Source: Bacillus cereus
Lineage (GTDB): Bacteria > Bacillota > Bacilli > Bacillales > Bacillaceae_G
Assembly (NCBI RefSeq): GCF_002584535.1
Contig: NZ_NUOT01000029.1
Span: 1 to 64,000, forward strand
Reading direction: 5' to 3'
DNA: 64,000 nucleotides
Shown: piece after piece, positions 42,648-51,089 of the stretch
Layout: each line of letters starts with the position of its first letter
Position numbering within the stretch: position 1 is the first letter of the stretch
Notes under the pieces: model-generated
What the model was told of the DNA's origin: nothing
The model's database searches: none
What the model saw: only the letters and a program-made list of their open reading frames with translations
Program-made: the position numbers and the translations under genes

Positions 42648-42712
42648 ATTGTATAAGGAGGAGTCATTTCGTACTATCGCTTTCCATTACGTGAACATAA
42701 CAGTTTTGTAAG
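42648..42712 (-). promoter_or_regulatory. Conserved BceR/YxdJ-type promoter (copy 8)
   Basis: On the minus strand, CTTACA-AAAC-TGTTA-TGTTCA-CGTAAT then GGAAAGCGATAGT, with TACAAT 59 bp from the first base. Confidence 0.72.
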
Positions 42713-42751
42713 ATTGGATGTAATTTGTTGAAATGTTTAGTCTATCTTCAT

Positions 42752-42798
42752 TATTTTCAGAAAAATGACTATTCAAACATCAAATGGGAAAGTATAAT
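42752..42798 (+). promoter_or_regulatory. Promoter region of the ABC-F leader, with CodY-like box
   Basis: TATAAT lies at 42793-42798, 43 bp before the leader peptide. TATTTTCAGAAAAAT at 42752-42766 matches the CodY consensus AATTTTCWGAAAATT at 13 of 15 positions; whether it is used is uncertain. Confidence 0.4.
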
Positions 42799-42840
42799 AA
42801 AGAAGTAAGTATTAAATTCCGTACGAAAGGAGTGAATGAG

Positions 42841-42975
42841 ATGAAACGTTCTTTAGCTGCGCGCGCAAAATTTTTAGATTTTATCTATTTTTGTCGTGCG
42901 ATTTTTCATGATGTGATTGCTAACGGGATACGTATGCCCTTTTTTAGTAATTGCATAGTAGCTATTGAACGATAG
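42841..42975 (+). CDS. Leader peptide upstream of the ABC-F gene (44 aa)
   Basis: The peptide begins MKRSLAARAKFLDFIYFCRA and ends near PFFSNCIVAIER. GAAAGGAG precedes the ATG. Two stem-loops with T-runs follow before the ABC-F start. ABC-F antibiotic-resistance genes are often controlled by ribosome stalling on such a leader with transcription attenuation, which is the inferred role. Part of it (AIFHDVIANG) resembles AIFEVLVNG of the divergent peptide at 42527, so descent from that family is also possible. Confidence 0.6.
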   Translation: MKRSLAARAKFLDFIYFCRAIFHDVIANGIRMPFFSNCIVAIER

Positions 42976-43008
42976 AAATCTCTTCACCCATTTTATAAGA
43001 CGTGTGAA

Positions 43009-43036
43009 AAGGGGGCTATTTTGCTTCCTTTTTCTA
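43009..43036 (+). terminator. First attenuator-like hairpin
   Basis: AAAAGGGGGC / GCTTCCTTTT (with G-U pairs) and loop TATTTT is followed by TCTATG. It could be a terminator or part of a switch. Confidence 0.5.
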
Positions 43037-43039
43037 TGC

Positions 43040-43080
43040 CAAAAACCATGGGGAAAGTTTCTTTCCTCATGGTTTTTTAC
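43040..43080 (+). terminator. Attenuator terminator directly before the ABC-F gene
   Basis: AAAAACCATGGGGAAAG / CTTTCCTCATGGTTTTTT has a short TTT loop and a T-run that ends just 6 nt before the ABC-F ribosome site. Its place between leader peptide and gene suggests conditional termination. Confidence 0.8.
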
Positions 43081-43099
43081 GTTGAAAGGAGTATGGAAA

Positions 43100-44974
43100 A
43101 TGACAATCTGTAATGTAAATAATGTAACGAAATCTTTTGGTGGAAACATCATATTTGAAAATATATCGCTTGAAATAAAGAGTGGCGAACGAATTGGATT
43201 AGTTGGACGAAATGGTAGTGGAAAGACAACGATTTTTCAGTTGTTAACAGGAATTGAGGGCGTAGATGCTGGTGTAATTCATATGAAGAAAGGAACTCGT
43301 ATTGGTCACGTAGCACAAATTCCGAAGTTTGATGATGAAATAACTGTATATGATGTATTAAGCTCTGCCTTTGTAAAAGAGAAAGAACTAGAGATAGAAA
43401 TGCGTAGTTTAGAGAAACGTATGGCAGAGGAACAGGATTCAACAGATTTAGAAAGGTTAATGGAGAAGTATGGGGCAATACAAGAGCAATTTTCGTTTTT
43501 AGGCGGTTATGAAATAGAGGCAAATATTATGAAGGTAGCAAATGGTTTACAAGTAACGGAGCTATTTTCTCGAGTTTTCACTGAGTTGAGCGGTGGGGAG
43601 CAAACGAAAGTAAGTCTTGCCTATATGCTATTACAGAAACCGGACTTACTCCTGTTAGATGAGCCGACAAACCATTTAGATTTATTTGCGGTAGAGTGGC
43701 TTGAACAATTTTTGAAAGAGTATACGGGAACAGTTGTGATCATTTCGCATGATCGTTATTTTTTAGATGAAGTTGTTACGAAAATTTTTGATTTAGAAGA
43801 TGGAGAACTTCATGTGTATCAAACCAATTACTCGCAGTTTGTGAAGGAAAAGGAAGAAAGGCTACTGCAAGAATTTCAATCTTATCAGGAACAACAAAAG
43901 AAGATAAAGAAAATGAAAGAAGCAATTAAACGCTTAAGAGAATGGGCGAATCAAGCTAATCCGCCGAATGAAGGATTGCATAAACGTGCTAGAAATATGG
44001 AGCGCGCGTTAGAACGGATGGAAAAATTGAAGAAGCCAATTTTAGAAAGAAAGCAGATGGGACTTCAGTTTGAAGGGCAAGAGAGAAGTGGAAAAGATGT
44101 TGTTGTAATGAAAGAAGTTAGTAAAGGTTTTGCTAATCGTACCTTATTCCAGAAAGCAAATTTACATGTTCGTTTTCAAGAGCGAGCAGCTATTGTTGGG
44201 CGCAATGGTACAGGGAAAACAACATTATTAAAGCTATTGTTAGAGGAAATGAGACCGGATGCTGGCGAGGTTCGAATTGGTAGTGGTGTGAAGATCGGTT
44301 ATTTATCGCAGCATGCATATGAGAACGTGAAATATAATGTATTGGAAGCATTTAGGGAGCATGTAGTTGTAACAGAAGGAGAAGCTCGCCATATATTAGC
44401 TCGCTTTTTATTTTATGGTCCAGCTGTTTTTAAAAAGGTTAATCAGCTTAGCGGTGGTGAAAGAATGAGATTACGGTTGGCACAGCTTATGTATCAAGAT
44501 GTAAACTTCCTTGTGTTAGATGAGCCGACAAACCATCTTGATATTGAATCAAGGGAAGTGCTAGAAGAAGCTCTCGAACAATATAATGGAACAGTCCTTG
44601 CTGTTTCACACGATCGTTACTTTTTAAATAAATTGTTTGAGAAAACATATTGGATTGATGAGCACACATTGTTTGAATTTGTTGGGAATTATGCTTGGGC
44701 ACGTCAGAAATGGGCAGAAAGAATAGAGAAAAAAGAAGTGAAACGACAAGAGGTTCCAAAAATAAAGGTGATGAATGTAAAGAAGAAAGAAGCGAGTAGT
44801 GTAGAAGAAATTGAAGATAAGCTAATATATATAGAAGAAGATATATATATGCTGGAGTGTGCAATGGAAGAAACAAGCAATGTTGAAATACTCGAACAGT
44901 TATATAAAGAAAAAAAGGAAAAAGAACGATTACGGGCGGAATTATATAATCGATTGGATAGTGTGATGGAATAG
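43100..44974 (+). CDS. ABC-F family ATPase (ribosome-associated, possible antibiotic resistance)
   Basis: A 624-residue soluble protein with two ABC ATPase domains and no membrane domain. Walker A motifs are GRNGSGKTT and GRNGTGKTT, signatures LSGGEQTKV and LSGGERMRL, and both DEPTNHLD boxes are intact. The inter-domain linker (about 240-320) is helical and charged, and the C-terminal about 75 residues form a coiled coil (EIEDKLIYIEEDIYMLECAM). ABC-F proteins act at the ribosomal E site. The start is ATG 43100 after AAAGGAG. The leader peptide and attenuator suggest drug-inducible expression. Confidence 0.9.
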   Translation: MTICNVNNVTKSFGGNIIFENISLEIKSGERIGLVGRNGSGKTTIFQLLTGIEGVDAGVIHMKKGTRIGHVAQIPKFDDEITVYDVLSSAFVKEKELEIEMRSLEKRMAEEQDSTDLERLMEKYGAIQEQFSFLGGYEIEANIMKVANGLQVTELFSRVFTELSGGEQTKVSLAYMLLQKPDLLLLDEPTNHLDLFAVEWLEQFLKEYTGTVVIISHDRYFLDEVVTKIFDLEDGELHVYQTNYSQFVKEKEERLLQEFQSYQEQQKKIKKMKEAIKRLREWANQANPPNEGLHKRARNMERALERMEKLKKPILERKQMGLQFEGQERSGKDVVVMKEVSKGFANRTLFQKANLHVRFQERAAIVGRNGTGKTTLLKLLLEEMRPDAGEVRIGSGVKIGYLSQHAYENVKYNVLEAFREHVVVTEGEARHILARFLFYGPAVFKKVNQLSGGERMRLRLAQLMYQDVNFLVLDEPTNHLDIESREVLEEALEQYNGTVLAVSHDRYFLNKLFEKTYWIDEHTLFEFVGNYAWARQKWAERIEKKEVKRQEVPKIKVMNVKKKEASSVEEIEDKLIYIEEDIYMLECAMEETSNVEILEQLYKEKKEKERLRAELYNRLDSVME

Positions 44975-44979
44975 ATAAA

Positions 44980-45028
44980 AGGAAAACAAGTCATCCCTGT
45001 AGAATATGCGAGGGTGGCTTGTTTTGTA
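44980..45028 (+). terminator. Terminator of the ABC-F gene
   Basis: AAAACAAGTCATCCCT / AGGGTGGCTTGTTTT is followed by GTATG; the T-run is within the stem. Confidence 0.75.
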
Positions 45029-45146
45029 TGACTACCCTTTAGCTTAAAATGAAAATAGTATAATTTTCTTGCAGTTATATTATGAAAACACTTTTCAAAA
45101 TGTTGGTGTGACTGAAAGAATATTTCAAAAATGCGAGGAGAATTTT

Positions 45147-46340
45147 ATGTTAGGATACGCACGTATCATTACAATTGTTATGATTTGCATGGTATATATA
45201 AATCATGTTTCACGTGAAACAGAAAATTTACAAATCTTTGTTGGAATTGCGTGTTTAATTTATGTTATAAATCACATTTTACTGATCAAACCACATCAAG
45301 GGAGAAGGGGAGAATTTTATGTATTCCTTTCAAACGGGGTAGTTACAGCACTATTAGGTTTCTTATTTCCTGAGACATGTTTATATTTAATTATATTTGG
45401 GATTGATGCCGTAGGTGTGTTTATTCATAACTGGCGGAAAGTAGTTGTATATTTTTTTATTGTTTTTTTCTTTGTTTGTTGGTTTGCTATTTTACTATAT
45501 ACGTATCAACATACTGGAAAGATAGAAGTGGATAGTAATGCTATTAATTTTATGTTCGTTGTCTTCAGTGCTTTAGCCGGGAACCTAATTAAAAAGCTGA
45601 CAGTGGCCCATCAAACCGTCGATGATCAATACGAAAAATTGACATTATCACACAAGGCTTTAAAAGAAGCACATGAACAGCTACAGCTATATGCGAAGGA
45701 AGTGGAAGAATTAACCGCAGTACGGGAAAGGAACGATATTGCCCGAGAAATTCATGATACAGTTGGTCATAATATGACAGCTTTACTTGTTCAGTTACAA
45801 CTTGCGGAAGCCTTATGGAAGCAAAAATCGGATGTTACAGAAGAAGTTTTACATACATGTTATGAATTAGCTAGAAAATCCCTGCAAGAAGTAAGGGCGT
45901 CAGTCCGTGCACTGAAGGAAGAAAAGGATTTAGGAAACATCATAGAAGGTATGAAGGGGATGCTACATGATTTTTCAAAGGTAACAAAAGTACAAGTAGC
46001 TTTTCATTTACAAGGAGATCCAATTATCATTCCGTTGTCATTACAGCCTACCTTGTTGCGTATTATGCAAGAGTCATTAACGAATGCAAAACGCCATGGA
46101 AAAGCTAGTTTATGTGAAGTGAAGTTATCTTGCCTGGATGAGAAAGTGGTATTATCAATCTCTGATAATGGCATCGGTGTAAATGAAGTGAGTCCTGGTT
46201 TTGGATTAATGAATATGAAAGAACGTGTAGAGGAACATGGCGGCATGATTCGATTTGAGAGCGAAAAGGAAAAGGGATTTCGATTAAAGGTTGAGTTCCC
46301 ACTGAAGGAAAAGATATGGATAGTAGGAGGAACAAGATGA
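45147..46340 (+). CDS. Sensor histidine kinase, LnrJ/YfiJ-like (NarL-type partner)
   Basis: A 397-residue kinase with about five or six membrane helices in residues 1-165, a coiled-coil linker, a HisKA_3 dimerisation domain with phosphorylated His in EIHDTVGHNMTALL (about 209), and an HATPase domain (LRIMQESLTNAKRHGKA, ISDNGIGV, GFGLMNMKERVEEHGG). Start 45147 has GAGGAG upstream; the in-frame start at 45069 has none. It overlaps its response regulator by 4 nt. The following ABC-2 exporter matches the linearmycin-resistance layout of B. subtilis LnrJK-LMN. Confidence 0.88.
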   Translation: MLGYARIITIVMICMVYINHVSRETENLQIFVGIACLIYVINHILLIKPHQGRRGEFYVFLSNGVVTALLGFLFPETCLYLIIFGIDAVGVFIHNWRKVVVYFFIVFFFVCWFAILLYTYQHTGKIEVDSNAINFMFVVFSALAGNLIKKLTVAHQTVDDQYEKLTLSHKALKEAHEQLQLYAKEVEELTAVRERNDIAREIHDTVGHNMTALLVQLQLAEALWKQKSDVTEEVLHTCYELARKSLQEVRASVRALKEEKDLGNIIEGMKGMLHDFSKVTKVQVAFHLQGDPIIIPLSLQPTLLRIMQESLTNAKRHGKASLCEVKLSCLDEKVVLSISDNGIGVNEVSPGFGLMNMKERVEEHGGMIRFESEKEKGFRLKVEFPLKEKIWIVGGTR

Positions 46341-46999
46341 TTCGTATTATGATCGTTGATGATCAGTCACTTATTCGTGATGGTTTAGCAATGCTATTAA
46401 ATTTACGTCCAGAACTTGAAGTGGTAGGAACAGCTAGTGATGGAGATGAAGTGGTTGACAAGGTAGAAAAATTACAACCTGAAATTATTTTGATGGATAT
46501 TCGAATGCCTCGTATCAATGGTGTCGAAGGGACTCGTTTAATAAGGAAAAGGTTTCCTGACATGAAGGTTCTTATGTTAACGACATTTAATGATAGTGAA
46601 CTTATTTTTGAAGCTTTGGAACAAGGAGCAAGCGGTTATTTATTAAAAGACATGGAGACAGGTGCAATAGTTCAGGCAATATTGACAGTCTATGGAGGAG
46701 GGGCTGTTCTTCCGCAGGATACAACAGCTCAAATTGTGAAGGAATTAAAAAGAACAAAAACAATGGATATATCAGAGGGAAATCAGCCGAAGCAAATGGA
46801 ACAACTAACAGGGCGCGAAGTAGATGTATTAAGGGAGCTTGGATTTGGATTGAGCAATAAAGAAATTGCTAAAAAATTGTTCATTACAGAGGGGACTGTA
46901 AAAAATCATGTTTCTAATTTAATTAGTAAGCTAGAGCTGAGGGATCGGACACAAGCCGCTATATATGCGGTGAGATATGGTATTACAACATACACATGA
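46337..46999 (+). CDS. NarL/LuxR-type response regulator, LnrK/YfiK-like
   Basis: A 220-residue regulator with a receiver domain (phospho-acceptor Asp54 in ILMDIRMP, Lys near 104 in GYLLKDM) and a C-terminal LuxR helix-turn-helix (LTGREVDVLRELGFGLSNKE, KLFITEGTVKNHVSNLISKL). The ATG at 46337 overlaps the kinase stop in ATGA after GTAGGAGG. A terminator follows, so the exporter genes have their own promoter, probably this protein's target. Confidence 0.92.
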   Translation: MIRIMIVDDQSLIRDGLAMLLNLRPELEVVGTASDGDEVVDKVEKLQPEIILMDIRMPRINGVEGTRLIRKRFPDMKVLMLTTFNDSELIFEALEQGASGYLLKDMETGAIVQAILTVYGGGAVLPQDTTAQIVKELKRTKTMDISEGNQPKQMEQLTGREVDVLRELGFGLSNKEIAKKLFITEGTVKNHVSNLISKLELRDRTQAAIYAVRYGITTYT

Positions 47000-47018
47000 C
47001 TTTTGGCATAGAGAAGAA

Positions 47019-47050
47019 TCAAAAAGTAGCAGATTACGCTACTTTTTTTA
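47019..47050 (+). terminator. Terminator of the two-component operon
   Basis: AAAAAGTAGC / GCTACTTTTT with loop AGATTAC and a T7 run. Confidence 0.9.
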
Positions 47051-47138
47051 TTTTGTATTTCTATCTTAAGGATGATGGAAGAAAGAGGATGCTTTTTTAC
47101 AATGAGATTGAAGATGAATGTAAAGGGGCTGAATCGAC

Positions 47139-48071
47139 ATGTTAGTCGTAGATCATATTACAAAATCGTTTGGGAAGAAAGAAGTTGTAAAGAATGTATC
47201 TTTTGAAGTGAAGAAGGGGGAAACGTTTGGTTTGCTTGGCCCAAACGGTGCAGGGAAATCAACGACAATATCAATGATTTGTGGGCTGATTCCATATGAT
47301 GGTGGCGACATCAAAGTTGGAGGGAAGTCCGTAAAAGAATATCCATTAGATGCGAAAAGGAAGATTGGTATTGTTCCGCAAGATATTGCCTTATACCCTA
47401 CACTTTCAGCCAAAGAAAATTTAATCTTTTGGGGAAAAATGTATGGTTTAAGTGGGGCGATTGCGAAGAAACGAGCTGATGAGGTATTAGTATATGTTGG
47501 TTTACAAGATCGAGCAAAAGAAAAAATTGAAACATTTTCAGGTGGAATGAAACGCCGGATTAATATAGGTGTGGCACTTATGCACGAACCAGAGTTATTA
47601 ATTATGGATGAGCCGACGGTTGGGATTGATCCACAATCACGGAACCATATTCTAGAAACGGTAAAAGGATTAAATGAGAAAGGTATGACGGTCATTTATA
47701 CGAGCCATTACATGGAAGAAGTGGAGTATTTATGTGAACGAATTGCTATTGTTGACCATGGAAAGGTGATTGCATTAGGAACGAAAATGGAGCTATGTAA
47801 TCGTCTTGCTGATGGCTTTATGGTGAAGTTACAACTGAATCGTTATAAAGAGGAGCTGCTGCAGAAAATAAAAGAAATACCAACTGTAGAACGGATTGTC
47901 ATCGAAGAGGATACAAATACGTTTGATATTGGACTACAGAATGGAGAAGCTGTCGGTACAGTTGTTTCGGTAGTTGTAGAAAATCATGTGCAAATTTTAA
48001 AGCTTGAAGTGCAAGAACCAAATTTAGAGGCTCTCTTTTTACAGTTAACAGGGCGTTCACTTCGTGATTAA
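47139..48071 (+). CDS. ABC transporter ATP-binding protein, LnrL/YfiL-like
   Basis: A 310-residue ATPase of the DrrA/CcmA-type drug-export group. Walker A is GPNGAGKST (about 37), signature FSGGMKRRINIG, Walker B LLIMDEPTVGID, and YTSHYMEEVEYLC holds the H-loop. A C-terminal domain of about 95 residues is usual for this group. It is the first gene of a three-gene exporter operon. Confidence 0.9.
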   Translation: MLVVDHITKSFGKKEVVKNVSFEVKKGETFGLLGPNGAGKSTTISMICGLIPYDGGDIKVGGKSVKEYPLDAKRKIGIVPQDIALYPTLSAKENLIFWGKMYGLSGAIAKKRADEVLVYVGLQDRAKEKIETFSGGMKRRINIGVALMHEPELLIMDEPTVGIDPQSRNHILETVKGLNEKGMTVIYTSHYMEEVEYLCERIAIVDHGKVIALGTKMELCNRLADGFMVKLQLNRYKEELLQKIKEIPTVERIVIEEDTNTFDIGLQNGEAVGTVVSVVVENHVQILKLEVQEPNLEALFLQLTGRSLRD

Positions 48072-48086
48072 GGAGGTTAGGAACTC

Positions 48087-49283
48087 ATGAAAAGTTTTAT
48101 TGTTGCATGGAAAGATTTAAAAATTCGTTTAATAGACCGACGTGGATTTATGATGATGTTACTTATGCCACTTCTATTAACGGCTATTTTAGGATCAGCA
48201 CTAAGTAACACATTCGATAGTGGAGGATTACCTAGAACAGTAATTGGTTATTATCAAGAAGGAACAGATGAGTTTGCAGATATATTTCAAAAAGATGTAT
48301 TGCAGTCAAAGGAAATAAAAGATGATGTAAAGATAGAAGTCGTAACCTCACAAAAAGAGTTAGAGGATATGATAAGAGAGCAGAAAATTGATGTTGGAAT
48401 TATGATTTCGAATGGGTGGAGTGAACATATACAACACGGAAAATTAAAAGAAGCAAAATTAATTACAGATCCATCAAAAGATATACAAGCAAAAATAGCT
48501 GAAACGTTTATCCGTTCTTTCTCAGAGCGTGTGCAAACAGTTGCAGTTTCTACTGAGACCGTCGTAACAGATCTAGCAAAATCACGGCCGGAGAATATTG
48601 AACAGTTTGCAAAACAGGTAAGCGCTAATCTACAAACAGTAGCGACTTCAAATATAGAGGGAATTGAAAAAGGAACAGTCGGCCCAAAAACAGTTGCTGC
48701 GATGCAATATTATGCTGCGGCAATGTTAGTCATGTTTTTATTATTTAACATAACAGTTGGAGCAAAATCTATTATAACAGAGCAGCGAACGGAAACATTA
48801 GCAAGGCTATTAAGTACACCGACAAGTTCATTTGCCATTCTCATAGGGAAGTTTTTTGGAACGTTATTGTTCGCATACCTTCAATTTGAGGTATTTGTAG
48901 TTGCTACTCATTATGCTTTTGATGTGAATTGGGGAGAAGATATCTCCCAGGTTACCGTAGTCGGAATTTCTTATGGGATCTGCGTAGCAGGTTTATCTAT
49001 GCTCATCGCAGCATTTATTCGTGAGGAAAAAACAGCGGATTTAATGGGGGGAATCGGAATTCAGTTGTTAGCCATACTAGGAGGATCTATGTTACCAATC
49101 TATACATTTCCAGATATCCTGCAAACCATTGCTAATATCGCTCCAAATAAATGGGCGCTTACAAGTTTTTTAAATATCATGTCGGGTACATCGTGGTATA
49201 CGTTATTTCCAGTTATCTTAAGTTTATCTAGTGTGGGTATTATATCCGTTATCATCGGAACTTTCCGTTTGCGTATGAGATAG
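48087..49283 (+). CDS. ABC-2 permease, LnrM/YfiM-like
   Basis: A 398-residue ABC-2 type permease with one N-terminal helix (GFMMMLLMPLLLTAILGSAL), a large extracytoplasmic domain (about 45-215) and five C-terminal helices with the TEQRTETLARLLSTPTSSFA coupling segment. AAGGAGGTTAGG precedes the ATG. It should pair with the next permease as a heterodimer. Confidence 0.88.
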   Translation: MKSFIVAWKDLKIRLIDRRGFMMMLLMPLLLTAILGSALSNTFDSGGLPRTVIGYYQEGTDEFADIFQKDVLQSKEIKDDVKIEVVTSQKELEDMIREQKIDVGIMISNGWSEHIQHGKLKEAKLITDPSKDIQAKIAETFIRSFSERVQTVAVSTETVVTDLAKSRPENIEQFAKQVSANLQTVATSNIEGIEKGTVGPKTVAAMQYYAAAMLVMFLLFNITVGAKSIITEQRTETLARLLSTPTSSFAILIGKFFGTLLFAYLQFEVFVVATHYAFDVNWGEDISQVTVVGISYGICVAGLSMLIAAFIREEKTADLMGGIGIQLLAILGGSMLPIYTFPDILQTIANIAPNKWALTSFLNIMSGTSWYTLFPVILSLSSVGIISVIIGTFRLRMR

Positions 49284-49294
49284 GGGGAGAAATC

Positions 49295-50440
49295 ATGAAA
49301 AAAATTTGGGCGCTTTGCTGGCTAGAGTTAAAACAAATCTTAATTAAGCCACAAAGCTATATGCTTATGTTCGGAATGCCTATTATTTTTACAATTATTT
49401 TTGGAGGGCTTTTAGGGGAGAGTGGAAATACGAAAGTGAATATTAGTTTAGTAGATCAAGATGGATCTATATTATCTAACTCCTATTATAAAGAAATAAA
49501 GAAAAGTGATTTAATTTCTATAGAGAAGGTAACGTATGAAGAAGCAAAACAGAAAATTGAAAAGAAGAAGTCCTCAGGTATTGTGACAATTCCAAAAGAT
49601 TTTCAAAAGAGTATGGCAGCCGGGAAAATAGAGAAGGTTAAATTTCAATCGAGCGCTGATTTTACCGGGGGAGCATCTGTAGAACAGATATTACAAAGTG
49701 CAATAAAAAAGATGGAAATAGAAGTAGCGGCAGCAAGAGATTCAGAGCAAATAGGGGGGATGTCTTGGGAGAAGGTGTATGAAACGATTCATACAAAGGT
49801 AGAACCGGTTTCACTTCAAAAAGAATCCATTGCACTAGGGGAGAAAAAAATGAATAACGTAACAGGGCGGGCTGCAGGATTTTCTATTCTTTTTGTAATG
49901 ATTGTAATGCTAAGTGCAACAGGAACAATTTTAAAAGCAAGACAACTGGGCGTTTGGTATCGTCTATTAGGAACGCCTGTTTCAAAGGCTCAAATACTAG
50001 GAGGATATATACTTTCTTTCTTTTTAATCGGATGGATTCAATTTGGTACTTTAATGGTATTAACGAATGTCCTGTTCGGTGTACAGTGGGGAAATTTATT
50101 AGGGACGATCATACTTGTTTCGGTATTATTACTAGCAGTCATTGGTTTAGCTTTATTCTTAGCCAGTATTGTGAAGACAACGGATCAGCAGTCAGCTTCA
50201 GGTAATCTCGTTGTTGTTTCAACTTGTATGATTAGTGGGTTGTATTGGCCTATTGAAATTGAACCTGAATGGATGCAAAAAGTAGCAAACTTTGTTCCAC
50301 AAACTTGGGCAATGCGCGGGTTTACCGAATTGATTGCAAGAGGAGGAACGTTAGCAGATATAGCAGGATATGTTGGTATACTTATGCTATTTGCTGGTGT
50401 ATTCTTCATAGTTGGTTTAACAAGAATACGTTATGATTGA
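49295..50440 (+). CDS. ABC-2 permease, LnrN/YfiN-like
   Basis: A 381-residue ABC-2 permease with the same layout as its neighbour: N-terminal helix (MLMFGMPIIFTIIFGGLLG), an external domain to about 185, then five helices with KARQLGVWYRLLGTPVSKAQ. GGGGGAGA precedes the ATG, 11 nt after the previous stop. With the ATPase it probably exports a lipophilic antibiotic. Confidence 0.88.
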   Translation: MKKIWALCWLELKQILIKPQSYMLMFGMPIIFTIIFGGLLGESGNTKVNISLVDQDGSILSNSYYKEIKKSDLISIEKVTYEEAKQKIEKKKSSGIVTIPKDFQKSMAAGKIEKVKFQSSADFTGGASVEQILQSAIKKMEIEVAAARDSEQIGGMSWEKVYETIHTKVEPVSLQKESIALGEKKMNNVTGRAAGFSILFVMIVMLSATGTILKARQLGVWYRLLGTPVSKAQILGGYILSFFLIGWIQFGTLMVLTNVLFGVQWGNLLGTIILVSVLLLAVIGLALFLASIVKTTDQQSASGNLVVVSTCMISGLYWPIEIEPEWMQKVANFVPQTWAMRGFTELIARGGTLADIAGYVGILMLFAGVFFIVGLTRIRYD

Positions 50441-50441
50441 A

Positions 50442-50492
50442 AAAAGAAAGCAGAGTTTACAGCTTCGAACGCTGAACTCTGCTTTCTTTTTG
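50442..50492. terminator. Bidirectional terminator
   Basis: AAAGAAAGCAGAGTT / AACTCTGCTTTCTTT encloses an inner stem CAGC..GCTG. It sits between the exporter operon and the convergent small membrane protein gene, overlapping that gene's end. Confidence 0.85.
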
Positions 50493-50654
50493 TGTATCGT
50501 CTTCTCCTATAGAAATGCTAATTGCAATTCCGAGCATAAAGAGAAATGCTAAAAAGAGGACGAACTTTGGGAAGAACGGAAACAGTAGCAATGCCCCGAC
50601 TATCATGAATGTCAAAGCAACATAGTGCAAGACATATAGGAATAGTTTGTCCAT
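50457..50654 (-). CDS. Small membrane protein (65 aa)
   Basis: Two membrane helices (FLYVLHYVALTFMIVGALLL and FVLFLAFLFMLGIAISISIG) are followed by a charged tail (EDDTQKESRVQRSKL). AAAAAGGGGGCG precedes the ATG. No function was recognised. Confidence 0.65.
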   Translation of the reverse strand: MDKLFLYVLHYVALTFMIVGALLLFPFFPKFVLFLAFLFMLGIAISISIGEDDTQKESRVQRSKL

Positions 50655-50885
50655 ATTTTCGCCCCCTTTTTGGTAATTTGTTATTAGCCTATGCCTGTCG
50701 ATGGAATAATAGACTGATTTTTAAACAGTTTCTTTCGTGCGTATAAAATGAATAATTGACAGGGTAAAGGGGGCTACTACTTCGTTATATAGGTAGAAAA
50801 TATATGGTATATTATTAAATTTACCCAAATTAAAGATTTAACAACATTTTCGTGAAGGTTATTGAAATATTTAGTGTAGAAAGAA

Positions 50886-51002
50886 TTGACAAAATATTAT
50901 GAAGGGTATAATCTAATAACCATAAAGTCTACCGGAAAAGTTGGAATAAAGATGTTACCCCTCATAAATATCTATTTTTTGTATTTAAAACCGACTTTTC
51001 CG
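50886..51002 (+). promoter_or_regulatory. Promoter and leader hairpin of the oligopeptide transporter operon
   Basis: TTGACA (50886-50891) and TATAAT (50907-50912) are 15 bp apart. The leader then contains CCGGAAAAGTTGG (50931 on) able to pair with CCGACTTTTCCG (ending 51002) around a loop of about 45 nt. No known riboswitch was recognised in it. Confidence 0.5.
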
Positions 51003-51089
51003 ATGTGTTATAAAATGTTGCTGTGGGAGGTATACATAAGGCAAGCAGTTCATAAAGTGTAATTATTAAAAAAAGTTAGGGTGGGGACA

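Noticed and set aside
42784-42840. Longer N-terminal extension of the ABC-F leader peptide
   Set aside because: The ATG at 42784 overlaps the TATAAT at 42793 and has no ribosome site, while ATG 42841 follows GAAAGGAG.
42965-43099. N-terminal extension of the ABC-F protein
   Set aside because: It would be translated from the attenuator hairpins; the family N terminus begins at ATG 43100 with its own ribosome site.
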